Below, piece after piece: positions 1-8,303 of a stretch of 64,000 bases of DNA (its first letter is position 1; each line of letters opens with the position of its first letter). The DNA comes from Imperialibacter sp040222815 (GTDB lineage: Bacteria > Bacteroidota > Bacteroidia > Cytophagales > Cyclobacteriaceae), in the NCBI RefSeq assembly GCF_040222815.1, contig NZ_JAVKCH010000048.1, positions 62,001-126,000 of the forward strand, written 5' to 3'. A program made the position numbers and the translations under genes. The notes below the pieces were generated by a model. It saw only the letters and a list, made by a program, of their open reading frames with translations, ran no database searches and was not told the origin of the DNA.

Positions 1-1016
1 GGATATTTCTTTTGCAGCTCATACAGGGCCGATTTGATTGTAGCTCCCTGTCTGTTGACGTTCTTCAGCAAATAATCTTCCTCTACGGTTTCCAGCACCT
101 TCAAGGCAGTGGCACAGGAGAGTGGATGCCCGCTATAGGTGTGGCCACTCATGATCAGCCCGCTTCCTTTTTTTATCGGCGCAAAAATCTTGTCGGTCAT
201 CAAAGTGGCAGCTATGGGCGCATAGCCTGCACCCAGGCTTTTACCTATGGCCACAATATCAGCTTGAGTACCCCAATGCTCCATGCCAAACCATGTTCCG
301 GTTCTTCCCAGGCCTGTCATTACCTCATCGGCAATGAACAAAATCTCATTCTTGTCGCAGACTGCTTTGAAGCAGGCATAGTATTCGTTTACCGGTGCCA
401 GGGCAGTGCCGGCCGCTCCAACCATAGGCTCAGCGATGAAGGCAGCAATCTTCGAGGCTCCAATGTTGTCTATCACTTTTTCAAATTCAGCTACCTGATC
501 CTCCAGCGAATCGTTTTCCATGTCAGCGGATAGTGCTGGGTATTTCGCCAGCATGCCTTCAAACCGCTGCCTTCTCAGGGCATGGCCCGATAAGGAAAGT
601 GCCCCCATGGTGATGCCGTGGTAGCTTTTCCTCCGGGTAATGAAGTGTGTCTTTTCAGGTTTGCCTTTTTCCTGCCAGTACTGAATGGCGATTTTCATGG
701 CCGTTTCAATGGCTTCGGTACCACTGTTGACGAAAAAGCTGTGGCTGAGTGACCTGTCAGGCGATAGTTCGTACAACTTAGTGGCCAGCTGTTCGGCTTC
801 TTCAGAGGCAAACTGCGACCGATAAACAAACTGGAGCTTATCGAGCTGTTTTTTGATAAATGGCAGGAGCTTTTCGTGGGAATGACCCAACGAGCAAGTC
901 ACCGCTCCGGAAGACCCATCGAGGTATGCCTTGCCGTTTTCATCATAAATGTAGACGCCTTTGGCACTCGTTGCCTTGAGGTACGTCTTGTTCAGGTTGG
1001 GTTGTATGTTGTGCAC
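1..1016 (-). CDS. Class III PLP-dependent aminotransferase, C-terminus cut by window edge
   Basis: A PLP-dependent class III aminotransferase that moves an amino group between an amine or amino acid and a keto acid, presumably cytoplasmic. The frame is open from a GTG at 1016 to the window edge, so the stop is outside. Visible motifs are the SGTEAIE phosphate-binding region, the IADEVMTGLGRTG segment with the cofactor-binding Asp, and the Schiff-base lysine in AIGKSLGAGYAPIAA. A TGA lies 39 bases upstream in frame and no ATG occurs between, so GTG (giving MHNIQPNLNKTY) is the only reasonable start. The substrate cannot be told. BioA, ornithine and 4-aminobutyrate aminotransferases share these motifs, and the GAGYAPIAA form best fits the broad aspartate aminotransferase family group. 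Confidence 0.88.
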   Translation of the reverse strand, partial: MHNIQPNLNKTYLKATSAKGVYIYDENGKAYLDGSSGAVTCSLGHSHEKLLPFIKKQLDKLQFVYRSQFASEEAEQLATKLYELSPDRSLSHSFFVNSGTEAIETAMKIAIQYWQEKGKPEKTHFITRRKSYHGITMGALSLSGHALRRQRFEGMLAKYPALSADMENDSLEDQVAEFEKVIDNIGASKIAAFIAEPMVGAAGTALAPVNEYYACFKAVCDKNEILFIADEVMTGLGRTGTWFGMEHWGTQADIVAIGKSLGAGYAPIAATLMTDKIFAPIKKGSGLIMSGHTYSGHPLSCATALKVLETVEEDYLLKNVNRQGATIKSALYELQKKY

Positions 1017-1149
1017 TTTGTTGCAATTAATTCTGTAGAAAGTTGACGTCGTAGCTGGTTTTAAGAATCGTCATCTAAAATTAGCTTAAAAATCTTCCGA
1101 TTCCCTTTAGGGTCAGGGTAGTGAGGAAGACTTTAAAGCCTTCCTCATG

Positions 1150-3657
1150 TCATTTACGTCCTTCAAATACTTTTCGAGCTTCTTTGATGTTGCTCATCAC
1201 CCTGACCTTTTCAGCTTCAGTATTCCAGGTGGTGACAGCCGATGCCGCCTCTTCAATACGATCGATCCATGTCAGAAAGTAGGCAGCAGATTCAGTAGAA
1301 TGTATGGGTTGCCCATCCACACTGACAAACACCGCATTGGTAGTAGCATAAGGATAGATATCAAGTACTTCAGGGTTAGGGGCACTATAGGCCCGCAAAA
1401 GTACCCATGAACTGTTAGCAATATTCAAGGTTCCAGTGAAATCAACTGTTGTGCGGTCGCCACTTAACGTAATGGTTTTCACCACCTTCCCATTTTGAAT
1501 AATTTCCAGCTTATCGATAGGCACCGATGAGCGAACAAAGCCTTTATAGTTGAGCTTTCCTTTTTTCGAAAGCGCTATGTCTCCGCCAGGCTCTTGATCA
1601 TCGAGAGCAAACCCAAGCATAGGTCCATTGCTGGCAAAAGTCTTGCCTTTTTTTACGCCTTCAATGAATTTCTCATGCAGTGGCCGTTCATCACCTTCCT
1701 CCATTTTCACAAACGCTCGTGTCAGTCCGACAGGCCCCCGTAGCGAGGAGTAATTAGCCATGGCGTCGGTGCCACCGACAGGAGTCAGCCTAAATCCACA
1801 GTTCATCAGCTTGTACCATACCCCGGCTGAGATATGATGATCGCTATACCCAACCGCCTCATAGTAGTCCACTTTGCCAAGAGCTACATCTACAGGCAAG
1901 GAAAAGCTCGTGGGTTGGGAGAGGTCAGGCTCCGTTTCGAAAGGATGGACATAGCCCACAATGCCATTTTGGTCATGTGCGATGTCGGCTACCACGGCGT
2001 TGGAAGGATACGGACTCTCGGCGCCAGTATGGGTATAGCCGACGTACCCTGGAAGGAGATAATTGGACGTCAAGCCCAGTAAGCCCATGTGCCCCCAAAA
2101 GCTGGTGTGGTATTCCTGACCATGCATGATGAGGGTTTGTTCGTCTGAAGCATTGTCAGGGTCTACAGAAAAATACTCAATATCAGGAATGCGCTGTTCT
2201 TTGTTAACCACCAGGTTGTATACAATGTCCAGATCTTCTGCCTTGGCTTGTAAGGCCAGGTGCTCGGGGGTGTTGCGGTAGTGCCCACCATAGTTCATAT
2301 GCACATGCACGTCGGCTGACTTCCAGGTGCCGTGGTACGACGGAATGGTGGAGGGAGCCCATGAAAAAGCAATCTCTTTTTCCTCGCCTGCTTTCACTGC
2401 GACGGTAGCATCATTTGCCTTTCGGAAGCCTTTCCAGGCGGTAATTTTCACCTCACCGACAGGCACTGTCACTTTCACTTCTCCAGGAGAATGGAAATAG
2501 TAGGTTTCGAATTTTTGCGCCTCCCGGTTAAAAACCTCGTTGCCATGCATCCATGCATCGTCAGGTGCATAGCTTTTGTCACCAACCCTTACCGTCAGGC
2601 GGGCAGGTGTCGGTTGCTTGCTATCGTGGTAGGTTTTTATAGTAACAGTTGCCGTTGGGTGGATGTACTTCTTTTCATTGATCAGCAATGGCCACTTTTT
2701 GCTGGTAAGCCAATCCATCAGGTAGAGTTCCGTGTTACCGTGTTCATTGCTTATGTAGGCGATCTTGCTTCCGTCGGGTGACCAGCGGGCATGGGTGGCG
2801 TCGAAATCGCCGTATCCCATGGCAATGGGGTAGCCTTTTTCATCGGCCGGGGTCATCCAGAGTTGGTGCCACTGCTGGCCGAGGTAAGACGAGTAAATGA
2901 TGCGCTTGCCGTCAGGCGACCAGTCGGGGCTGGCCCGCCAGTTTGTTTCTTCCTCACGCAGCAAAACGGGGTTGTAGTTGTTCACTTCGGTTCTGTAAAT
3001 ATTGCCAGACCCATGCAGCACATCGGGGTTGGTCACAAATACCAGCGATTTGCCATCGGGTGACCAGGAAGGGCTTAGCTGATGATCGGGCTGGCCGTAG
3101 TAGTAGCGGGGAATGGCGGTGGTGCGCTCCGGTGAAAGAGGTTTGGCTGCCAGCGTATTGTTGTTCAAGCTTCCTATCCAAATGCGGAAGTTGCCAGTTT
3201 CCTTTGTTGAAACAAAAGCCATTTGTGAACCATCTGGTGAAAATCGTGGATCGATATTAACAGCACCGCCCTCTGTAAGCTGGGTTGTTTTCCCGGTTTG
3301 CAAATCCAGCAGGTGAAGCTCCATGGCATCGTTATCGTACCGAACAAATACGACGGTGCTTCCATCGGGCGACCAGTCGGGCCGGTAGTCGTAGCCTGGC
3401 CCGTCGGTAATTTGTGTGGCAGTTGTTTCATCTATTTTCTGCTCCCAAAGGCTTCCTCCCATGGAGTAGATCAGGCTTTTTCCATCGGGCGACCATGTGG
3501 CAGAAGAGGGGCCTGTGGTGAGCTGCGGCACATACATTTCCCGGTAGTAGTAGGGGTGGGGGATGTCGATTTGACTCAACACCCAAGGCCTTTGAGCCAA
3601 TAGAGGAGAGAATGCTAGGCACACCAGAAACAGTAGTAGATTGATCCGCTTATTCAT
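1150..3657 (-). CDS. Secreted PD40 beta-propeller plus PHP-like (CehA/McbA-type) metallohydrolase
   Basis: An 835-residue exported protein with a signal peptide ending near LLAQ (residues 1-22). Residues 50-320 carry at least six SPDG motifs (near 56, 96, 140, 199, 247 and 293), typical of TolB/PD40 six-bladed propellers. A linker or beta-sandwich follows (about 330-440). The C-terminal half opens with DVHVHMNYGG (449-458) and later has HGQEYH and VGGTDAM, as expected for a PHP-fold metal-dependent hydrolase of the CehA/McbA group. The metal ligands would be these His and Asp residues. It probably acts in the periplasm on an ester- or phosphate-linked substrate that is not known. It is transcribed alone or with the downstream aminotransferase, 133 bp away. 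Confidence 0.85.
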   Translation of the reverse strand: MNKRINLLLFLVCLAFSPLLAQRPWVLSQIDIPHPYYYREMYVPQLTTGPSSATWSPDGKSLIYSMGGSLWEQKIDETTATQITDGPGYDYRPDWSPDGSTVVFVRYDNDAMELHLLDLQTGKTTQLTEGGAVNIDPRFSPDGSQMAFVSTKETGNFRIWIGSLNNNTLAAKPLSPERTTAIPRYYYGQPDHQLSPSWSPDGKSLVFVTNPDVLHGSGNIYRTEVNNYNPVLLREEETNWRASPDWSPDGKRIIYSSYLGQQWHQLWMTPADEKGYPIAMGYGDFDATHARWSPDGSKIAYISNEHGNTELYLMDWLTSKKWPLLINEKKYIHPTATVTIKTYHDSKQPTPARLTVRVGDKSYAPDDAWMHGNEVFNREAQKFETYYFHSPGEVKVTVPVGEVKITAWKGFRKANDATVAVKAGEEKEIAFSWAPSTIPSYHGTWKSADVHVHMNYGGHYRNTPEHLALQAKAEDLDIVYNLVVNKEQRIPDIEYFSVDPDNASDEQTLIMHGQEYHTSFWGHMGLLGLTSNYLLPGYVGYTHTGAESPYPSNAVVADIAHDQNGIVGYVHPFETEPDLSQPTSFSLPVDVALGKVDYYEAVGYSDHHISAGVWYKLMNCGFRLTPVGGTDAMANYSSLRGPVGLTRAFVKMEEGDERPLHEKFIEGVKKGKTFASNGPMLGFALDDQEPGGDIALSKKGKLNYKGFVRSSVPIDKLEIIQNGKVVKTITLSGDRTTVDFTGTLNIANSSWVLLRAYSAPNPEVLDIYPYATTNAVFVSVDGQPIHSTESAAYFLTWIDRIEEAASAVTTWNTEAEKVRVMSNIKEARKVFEGRK

Positions 3658-3733
3658 TTAGCTAGTTCGGAAAAAAGGGATGACAATCAAAACGTTTTAC
3701 AGTGCAGCGGACAGGAATCACCCTCACAGAACT

Positions 3734-4285
3734 CTAGTGGATGTGAACCCCCTGCGTAGTAAAAGAAATGCCCTGCTGGCCAGAAGTAGAAATCATTACG
3801 GCTTCAAACAATGGCTCATGCGTTTCATCTTTTACCGCCCAGTCAAAGATAAAATTAGCCCCGGTGCCTCCTTCATTGTCTACTTCATCAATCACTATTT
3901 CTATCGTTTCCATAGGGCTGATGAATATCGGATTCTTAAAGTATGTTCTTAGCAACTCGCCATGGGTATTGTAGTAATCAGCTTTCAGCATGTAGATGGA
4001 GTCAGTCAGGCTGGTATTTCTCATGCTGATGGTGGACGTAAGATCGTGGGTCCTGCTTTCCGACCGGCTGTAAATTTGAGAATAGACCGACAGATAAGTT
4101 GATCCTGCGACCAGCGAGTCCGACTCGTTCAGTTCAATGAACCTTTGTTTCCAATTTACCGGGTTTACCGAACTTATAGGTTCAGGCTCGCTGCAGGCAA
4201 AAAGTACAACACCTAAAGTCGCCGCCAAAAGTATGAGGCGTGCAAGTGTTTTAATTGACGAAGTTCCCCGTATTGAAATACCCAT
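3734..4285 (-). CDS. DUF3124 lipoprotein
   Basis: A 183-residue lipoprotein of unknown function. The signal peptide ends in a lipobox with the lipidated Cys at residue 31 (LFACSEPEP). The remainder matches the DUF3124 pattern: a VYSQIYSR start, TSTISMRNTS, YYNTHGELLRTY, then a GGTGANFIFDW block and EAVMISTSGQQGISF near the end. The sequence predicts a small beta-rich fold anchored in the inner or outer membrane facing the periplasm. It lies between a secreted hydrolase and a divergent K+ channel gene. The family identification rests on recalled motif order only. Confidence 0.8.
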   Translation of the reverse strand: MGISIRGTSSIKTLARLILLAATLGVVLFACSEPEPISSVNPVNWKQRFIELNESDSLVAGSTYLSVYSQIYSRSESRTHDLTSTISMRNTSLTDSIYMLKADYYNTHGELLRTYFKNPIFISPMETIEIVIDEVDNEGGTGANFIFDWAVKDETHEPLFEAVMISTSGQQGISFTTQGVHIH

Positions 4286-4459
4286 AAATTACCTGGTTTC
4301 GTTTGTGATTCAATTTACGGAACAATTGATGAAAGCCATGCGATGGATGCCTTATTGATCGATCAAAGAAAAATGTATTGTCTCCCCCTGGAGGCTTCAG
4401 CTTTATTCCTTCCCTAAATTTCTCTAATTTCCGAGAACTATTCGGAGGCTCAATCGCAG

Positions 4460-5506
4460 ATGTCGGAACTGAAGACCATCAATCATGTAAACAAGCAACT
4501 CAGGAATCTCATCATTTCGTTTTTCCTTTTCCTTTTCAGTTTGGGCGTGGGTTTGGCTGGATTCACGCTCATAGAAGACCTGGATTTTGTGAATGCTCTC
4601 TATATGACCATTATTACTGTGGGCACCGTTGGCTTTACAGAGGTAAAGGAGTTGAGCGCAGCAGGTAGGGTGTTTACCTCCATCTATATTTTATTGAATC
4701 TGGGTATTTTTGCCTATGTGGTCTCCGTGATATCCAGCTACATATTTGAAGGGAAACTGAAATCAATTGTCAAAAGCTATCGCTCGGGTATGGAAATAAA
4801 CAAACTAAAAAACCACGTAATTGTCTGTGGGTATGGCAGAAATGGCGCCCGGTCGTGCCAGGAGCTCCAAAAGAGTGGCGAGCAATTTGTAGTAATAGAA
4901 AAGGATCCTGACATGGTGAATATTATTCCTGAGTCGATGAAGCTTTTTATTGGCGACGCCACCGAGGATGACAACCTTACCACCGTCGGCATAGACCGGG
5001 CCAGGGCTATTATCATCACCACTCCTTCCGATGCGTCGAATGTGTTCATAACGCTGACAGCGAGGGCAATGAATGAAAAGATCAGAATCATAGCCAGGGC
5101 TTCCAATATTGAAACGGAGAATAAACTCTACAGGGCTGGTGCCAACAACGTCATTCTACCAGACTTGCTGGGAGGCATGTTCATGGCGCAGCTGGTGACC
5201 AAACCTATCGTTATAGAGTTTCTAAATCTGCTCAATGGCGTGTCGGGCATGAGCTACCACCTGGAGGAAGTTGGCTACGACGACCTGAAGCCGGAGTTCA
5301 AGGACAAAACGCTTCGGGAACTGAATATTTCGGCATCTACGGGCGTCATTGTTGTGGGCGTAAAAGACAATGTCAAAGGGCTTATCCCAGGCCCCTCCGC
5401 CGACACTTTTATAGGTGAAGACGACTACCTTATCGTTTTGGGCTCCAATATTATCCTGAAGAAATTCTTTGATCAGTACACGCAGTTGAAGTACGAGAAG
5501 ATGTGA
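4460..5506 (+). CDS. Two-TM potassium channel with RCK (TrkA-N/TrkA-C) domains
   Basis: A 348-residue inner-membrane K+ channel of the Kch/MthK type. TM1 spans about residues 17-38, the pore loop with the filter-like TVGTVGF is at 53-59, and TM2 spans about 71-96. A cytosolic RCK module follows: a Rossmann nucleotide-binding domain starting at HVIVCGYGRNG (119-129) and a TrkA-C domain over roughly the last 85 residues. RCK domains gate the pore in response to ligands such as nucleotides or cations. The filter lacks the canonical GYG and reads GTVGF, so ion selectivity may differ. The gene is divergent from the DUF3124 gene and ends 2 bp before a convergent gene. Confidence 0.9.
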   Translation: MSELKTINHVNKQLRNLIISFFLFLFSLGVGLAGFTLIEDLDFVNALYMTIITVGTVGFTEVKELSAAGRVFTSIYILLNLGIFAYVVSVISSYIFEGKLKSIVKSYRSGMEINKLKNHVIVCGYGRNGARSCQELQKSGEQFVVIEKDPDMVNIIPESMKLFIGDATEDDNLTTVGIDRARAIIITTPSDASNVFITLTARAMNEKIRIIARASNIETENKLYRAGANNVILPDLLGGMFMAQLVTKPIVIEFLNLLNGVSGMSYHLEEVGYDDLKPEFKDKTLRELNISASTGVIVVGVKDNVKGLIPGPSADTFIGEDDYLIVLGSNIILKKFFDQYTQLKYEKM

Positions 5507-5508
5507 GG

Positions 5509-5991
5509 CTAATTGGCTCGCTTCATGTGAAAAGTCTCCGTTTCTATCTTGTCTCCGTTTTTTAATCTCAGCCGTATTTCCATCTCCTCGTCTGATTTTC
5601 GTTCAAACACCAGGCCCTTTAGCTCGATTTTGTCTTTGGTGAACGACACCATTTCAAAAGTGACGTAGTTTTCTTTCGTTTCCCAACCCACCAGTTCAGG
5701 CGTAAAGTGCTTGAGGCGGAGCCCTGTTTTGTCCAGCACCATAAACTCGTAGAAGTTGAGGCTGCCATCGGCATTGTGGTGGCGGTACACGCCCATCATG
5801 GTGCCGTCAGCTGAGGGTGGTGACCATATTTCTTCCGAGGTACCGCCAAAGCCATCGCCCGTCCATCGGCCAGCCAGCCAGGCGTAGTCGTTGATGTTGA
5901 AAGGTGCCGGTTCATTGCCTGCGGAAACGTAAGGCGTGAGAAAGAAAAGGCAGATGACTAAAGAGATAATTGCTTTCATCGCTTGTTTCAT
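5509..5991 (-). CDS. Secreted DUF6265 protein
   Basis: A 160-residue exported protein. I chose the ATG at 5991 (MKQAMKAII) because it starts a normal signal peptide ending near YVSAG; the next ATG at 5979 is almost as good. A much longer frame to 6249 exists but its extra N-terminus has no protein-like character. The mature part begins with YAWLAGRWTGDGFGG and continues with EEIWSPP and GTMMGVYRHH, the signature of DUF6265 (lipocalin-like, function unknown). It ends 2 bp from the convergent K+ channel gene. Confidence 0.8.
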   Translation of the reverse strand: MKQAMKAIISLVICLFFLTPYVSAGNEPAPFNINDYAWLAGRWTGDGFGGTSEEIWSPPSADGTMMGVYRHHNADGSLNFYEFMVLDKTGLRLKHFTPELVGWETKENYVTFEMVSFTKDKIELKGLVFERKSDEEMEIRLRLKNGDKIETETFHMKRAN

Positions 5992-6184
5992 TAAAGGTTT
6001 TGAAGTGTAGACAACACGACACCTGGTGAATGGACAAAATTTTATATTTAACTTTTGCACTGCCTGCAAGCTCCCATTTCTGCCACGCTCCCAAGGAAAA
6101 AGGAGGACTTTAACACAACGATTGCCAATTGAAGAGCCTTGACACTCCGATAACAACCTGCGCTCTAAACCGGTGCAAAGGCTG

Positions 6185-6454
6185 TCAGCCTGAAAGCGCC
6201 TTTTGCTTGGCGTCAGCAGATGATATAACGGGGAAGACCTCAAACTCACAAAGGTCGCTCCATGCGTCCATCCATTCCTGTAGTTTTTCCATCGACTCGG
6301 CTTCCATTAGTTGGAAGCATACTTCCACTTTTTCGTCAATCCAGCTGTTAATGTAGGTCACACCTTCCGGCATCAGCCTGCCTTTTTCATCAAACCTTTT
6401 GTACAGTTCCTTCACCTTCCCAGGCCGGAACTTTTCAACAATCATGTAGTTCAT
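6185..6454 (-). CDS. DUF3303 family small protein
   Basis: An 89-residue cytoplasmic protein without signal peptide or membrane helix. It resembles the DUF3303 family: an N-terminal MNYMIVEKF strand, a RFDEKGRLMPEGV helix-turn, then CFQLMEAES and WMDAWSDLCEFEVFPV. This gives a dimeric alpha/beta ferredoxin-like pattern. Function is unknown. It starts 16 bp after the sulfatase gene on the same strand, so it is probably cotranscribed with it. Confidence 0.8.
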   Translation of the reverse strand: MNYMIVEKFRPGKVKELYKRFDEKGRLMPEGVTYINSWIDEKVEVCFQLMEAESMEKLQEWMDAWSDLCEFEVFPVISSADAKQKALSG

Positions 6455-6470
6455 TTTTTGTCTGTTATCA

Positions 6471-7997
6471 TCATTCGTCCAGGCAGGGAATCTCCTCTTT
6501 TGTAAACGGAGGCGCTATGGCGTAGTCATTGATGCCATTGGCGAGGTCAAAGTCATGATACTGATAGTTGGGCGTGTAAAGCACAGTATCCCAGTAGATT
6601 GTCTGAGGATCTGTGGCCCTCAGGTCGCCGGTGGCTTCCATCCATTGTGTCAGGTCACTTTGCAGACTGCTAAGCGTTGACCGGTACTCCGGGTCAAGGG
6701 CAAGGTTGTGCAGTTGGAAGGGATCTTTTTTGATGTCGTAGAGCTCTTCTGGTTGGCGCTTCGCAAAGGTCAGGCTGAAGTAGTCGGTTGTGGTTTCCGC
6801 AGCCTTTCCTTCCATAGCCATGATCAGGTATTTGGTGATGGAATTGTCTACATCTCCATACTGCCCCACTGACTGATGAGTAGTGGGATCACCCGCAGGC
6901 CACCTGTCGGGCATATAGTTTTTGATGTAGAGATACTGCCCGGTTCGCACGCTGCGGCTGGGGTAGCTCAGGTCGCCTGCCCGCACGTTGGCATGGCGTT
7001 CTCTTTCCGAAAATCCCCGGCTTCTGTCCTTGCTGTCAGTGCCAGCTAAAAGTGGCCACAAGCTGCTGCCCGAGGTGAACATGCTGGCGTCTAACCCAGC
7101 AGCTTCCACGAAAGTAGGCGCAAAATCCACAGCGTTTGTGAACTCAGTGACCACTGTGCCCTCGGCTATTTTGGAGGGATAGCGCATCGCTAAGGGCATG
7201 TGAGCGCCATATTCATACAAGTTGGCCTTGGCTCGGGGAAAAGGCATGCCGTTGTCGCTGGTCATCACCACAATGGTATTGTCGAGCTCACCGGCTTCCT
7301 CCAGCATTCTGAGGATGCGGCCGCTTTCTCTGTCGAAGCGCTCCACCTCGAAGTAGTAATCGAGGATGTCGTTTCTCACGCAGGGTAGGTCGGGCAGAAA
7401 AGCTGGCACAATGACGTCGTCCAGCGACATGCCTGTTTGTATGCCCGTGTTGGGTACGTAGTCCCGGTGCGGATCTGTGCTGCCAAACCAAAAAGAGAAC
7501 GGCGTGCCAGCAGGCTTCTGAGCAAAGAATTCCTCAAAGGAGGCAAAATCTTTTCCGGCCGGGTTGTCGGTATAGCCGCCTGCTTTGAAGTCGCCAGGCC
7601 CCCAGCCTTTCCTTGTTTTGCCGGTAAAGTAGCCATTCTCATCCAGAATCGTGACCCAGTTCGCAAACTTCTTTGGAAACACCGACCACAGGTTGCCCGC
7701 AGACTCCAGCTGGTGAGGAAAGCGACCTGTTAAGATCGCCGCTCTGGATGGGGAGCAGCTTGGTGCTGCGGTATACGCATTTTGAAACAAGGCACCCTCA
7801 TTGGCGATGCGGTCGAAGGTGGGTGTACGCACCACGGGGTCTCCGTAAATCCCGGCGTGGGGGTACGACCAGTCGTCGGCAATCAGGAACAGGACGTTAG
7901 GTTGTTTGACTTCGGCCACCTTTTTGGCAGGCTGCGAATCGGGCGTGCAGCCGATAGCGAGGAGGATTGAAAGGGTAATCAGGAAAGAGTGTTTCAC
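6471..7997 (-). CDS. Lipoprotein sulfatase (type I, formylglycine-dependent)
   Basis: A 508-residue sulfatase that hydrolyses sulfate esters or N-sulfates. The lipobox Cys is at residue 17 (LLAIGC), so it is probably a cell-surface or periplasmic lipoprotein. The metal-binding start NVLFLIADDW is at 34-43, and the formylglycine motif CSPSR begins at Cys81. A second metal site is in VVMTSDNGMPFPRAK. The sequence pattern, including SAGNLWSVFPKKF and the C-terminal EELYDIKKDPFQLHNL, resembles heparan N-sulfatase (N-sulfoglucosamine sulfohydrolase) relatives, but the substrate is not proven. No maturase gene is seen nearby. The small DUF3303 gene follows at 16 bp. Confidence 0.92.
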   Translation of the reverse strand: MKHSFLITLSILLAIGCTPDSQPAKKVAEVKQPNVLFLIADDWSYPHAGIYGDPVVRTPTFDRIANEGALFQNAYTAAPSCSPSRAAILTGRFPHQLESAGNLWSVFPKKFANWVTILDENGYFTGKTRKGWGPGDFKAGGYTDNPAGKDFASFEEFFAQKPAGTPFSFWFGSTDPHRDYVPNTGIQTGMSLDDVIVPAFLPDLPCVRNDILDYYFEVERFDRESGRILRMLEEAGELDNTIVVMTSDNGMPFPRAKANLYEYGAHMPLAMRYPSKIAEGTVVTEFTNAVDFAPTFVEAAGLDASMFTSGSSLWPLLAGTDSKDRSRGFSERERHANVRAGDLSYPSRSVRTGQYLYIKNYMPDRWPAGDPTTHQSVGQYGDVDNSITKYLIMAMEGKAAETTTDYFSLTFAKRQPEELYDIKKDPFQLHNLALDPEYRSTLSSLQSDLTQWMEATGDLRATDPQTIYWDTVLYTPNYQYHDFDLANGINDYAIAPPFTKEEIPCLDE

Positions 7998-8057
7998 TTA
8001 GTTAAGTAGGTTTTGGTTTCAATAGCCTTCATTGTCAGGAATGGAACGGACACTGAA

Positions 8058-8231
8058 GCCAAAAAAATAAAAACCGCCTCACGTCACTCTGAGCTATTTT
8101 CGCCTGGCATCTGAGGGTGAGGAAAATGGTCGTTCCACGTCGGGTCGGAGTCCCCTCGGGGAGATTCCTACGCCTCGCCTCCCCGCAAGGCTATGCTGAG
8201 GCTCTGAATGACGGTTTTTATTTTTATGGCC
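8058..8231. repeat. REP/MITE-like palindromic intergenic element
   Basis: The gap between the helicase and sulfatase genes (7998-8303) holds an imperfect inverted repeat of about 174 bp. The left arm (8058-8094) reads GCC, an A/T stretch, AAAAACCG, then GTCACTCTGAGC. The right arm (8201-8231) is its inverse, GCTCTGAATGACGG followed by TTTTTATTTTTATGGCC. The centre is GC-rich. The GTCATTCTGAGC-type end resembles widespread intergenic repeats of Bacteroidota and Chlorobiota. No ORF is evident inside. Other genome copies were not seen in this window. Confidence 0.6.
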
Positions 8232-8303
8232 TCGGACTTTTTTCGGCATCCCAAACCCACTTGAAGGTATAAAAAATCCCTCTACCTGCCATCCTGTACT
8301 TCC

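Noticed and set aside
1124..1147. GAGGAAG/CTTCCTC hairpin just 3' of the PHP-domain gene
   Set aside because: Stem of seven with a ten-base loop and no T tract on the minus strand; too weak to call a terminator.
5992..6249. 86-residue N-terminal extension of the DUF6265 frame
   Set aside because: It overlaps the 3' end of the neighbouring DUF3303 gene and would place a signal peptide in mid-protein.
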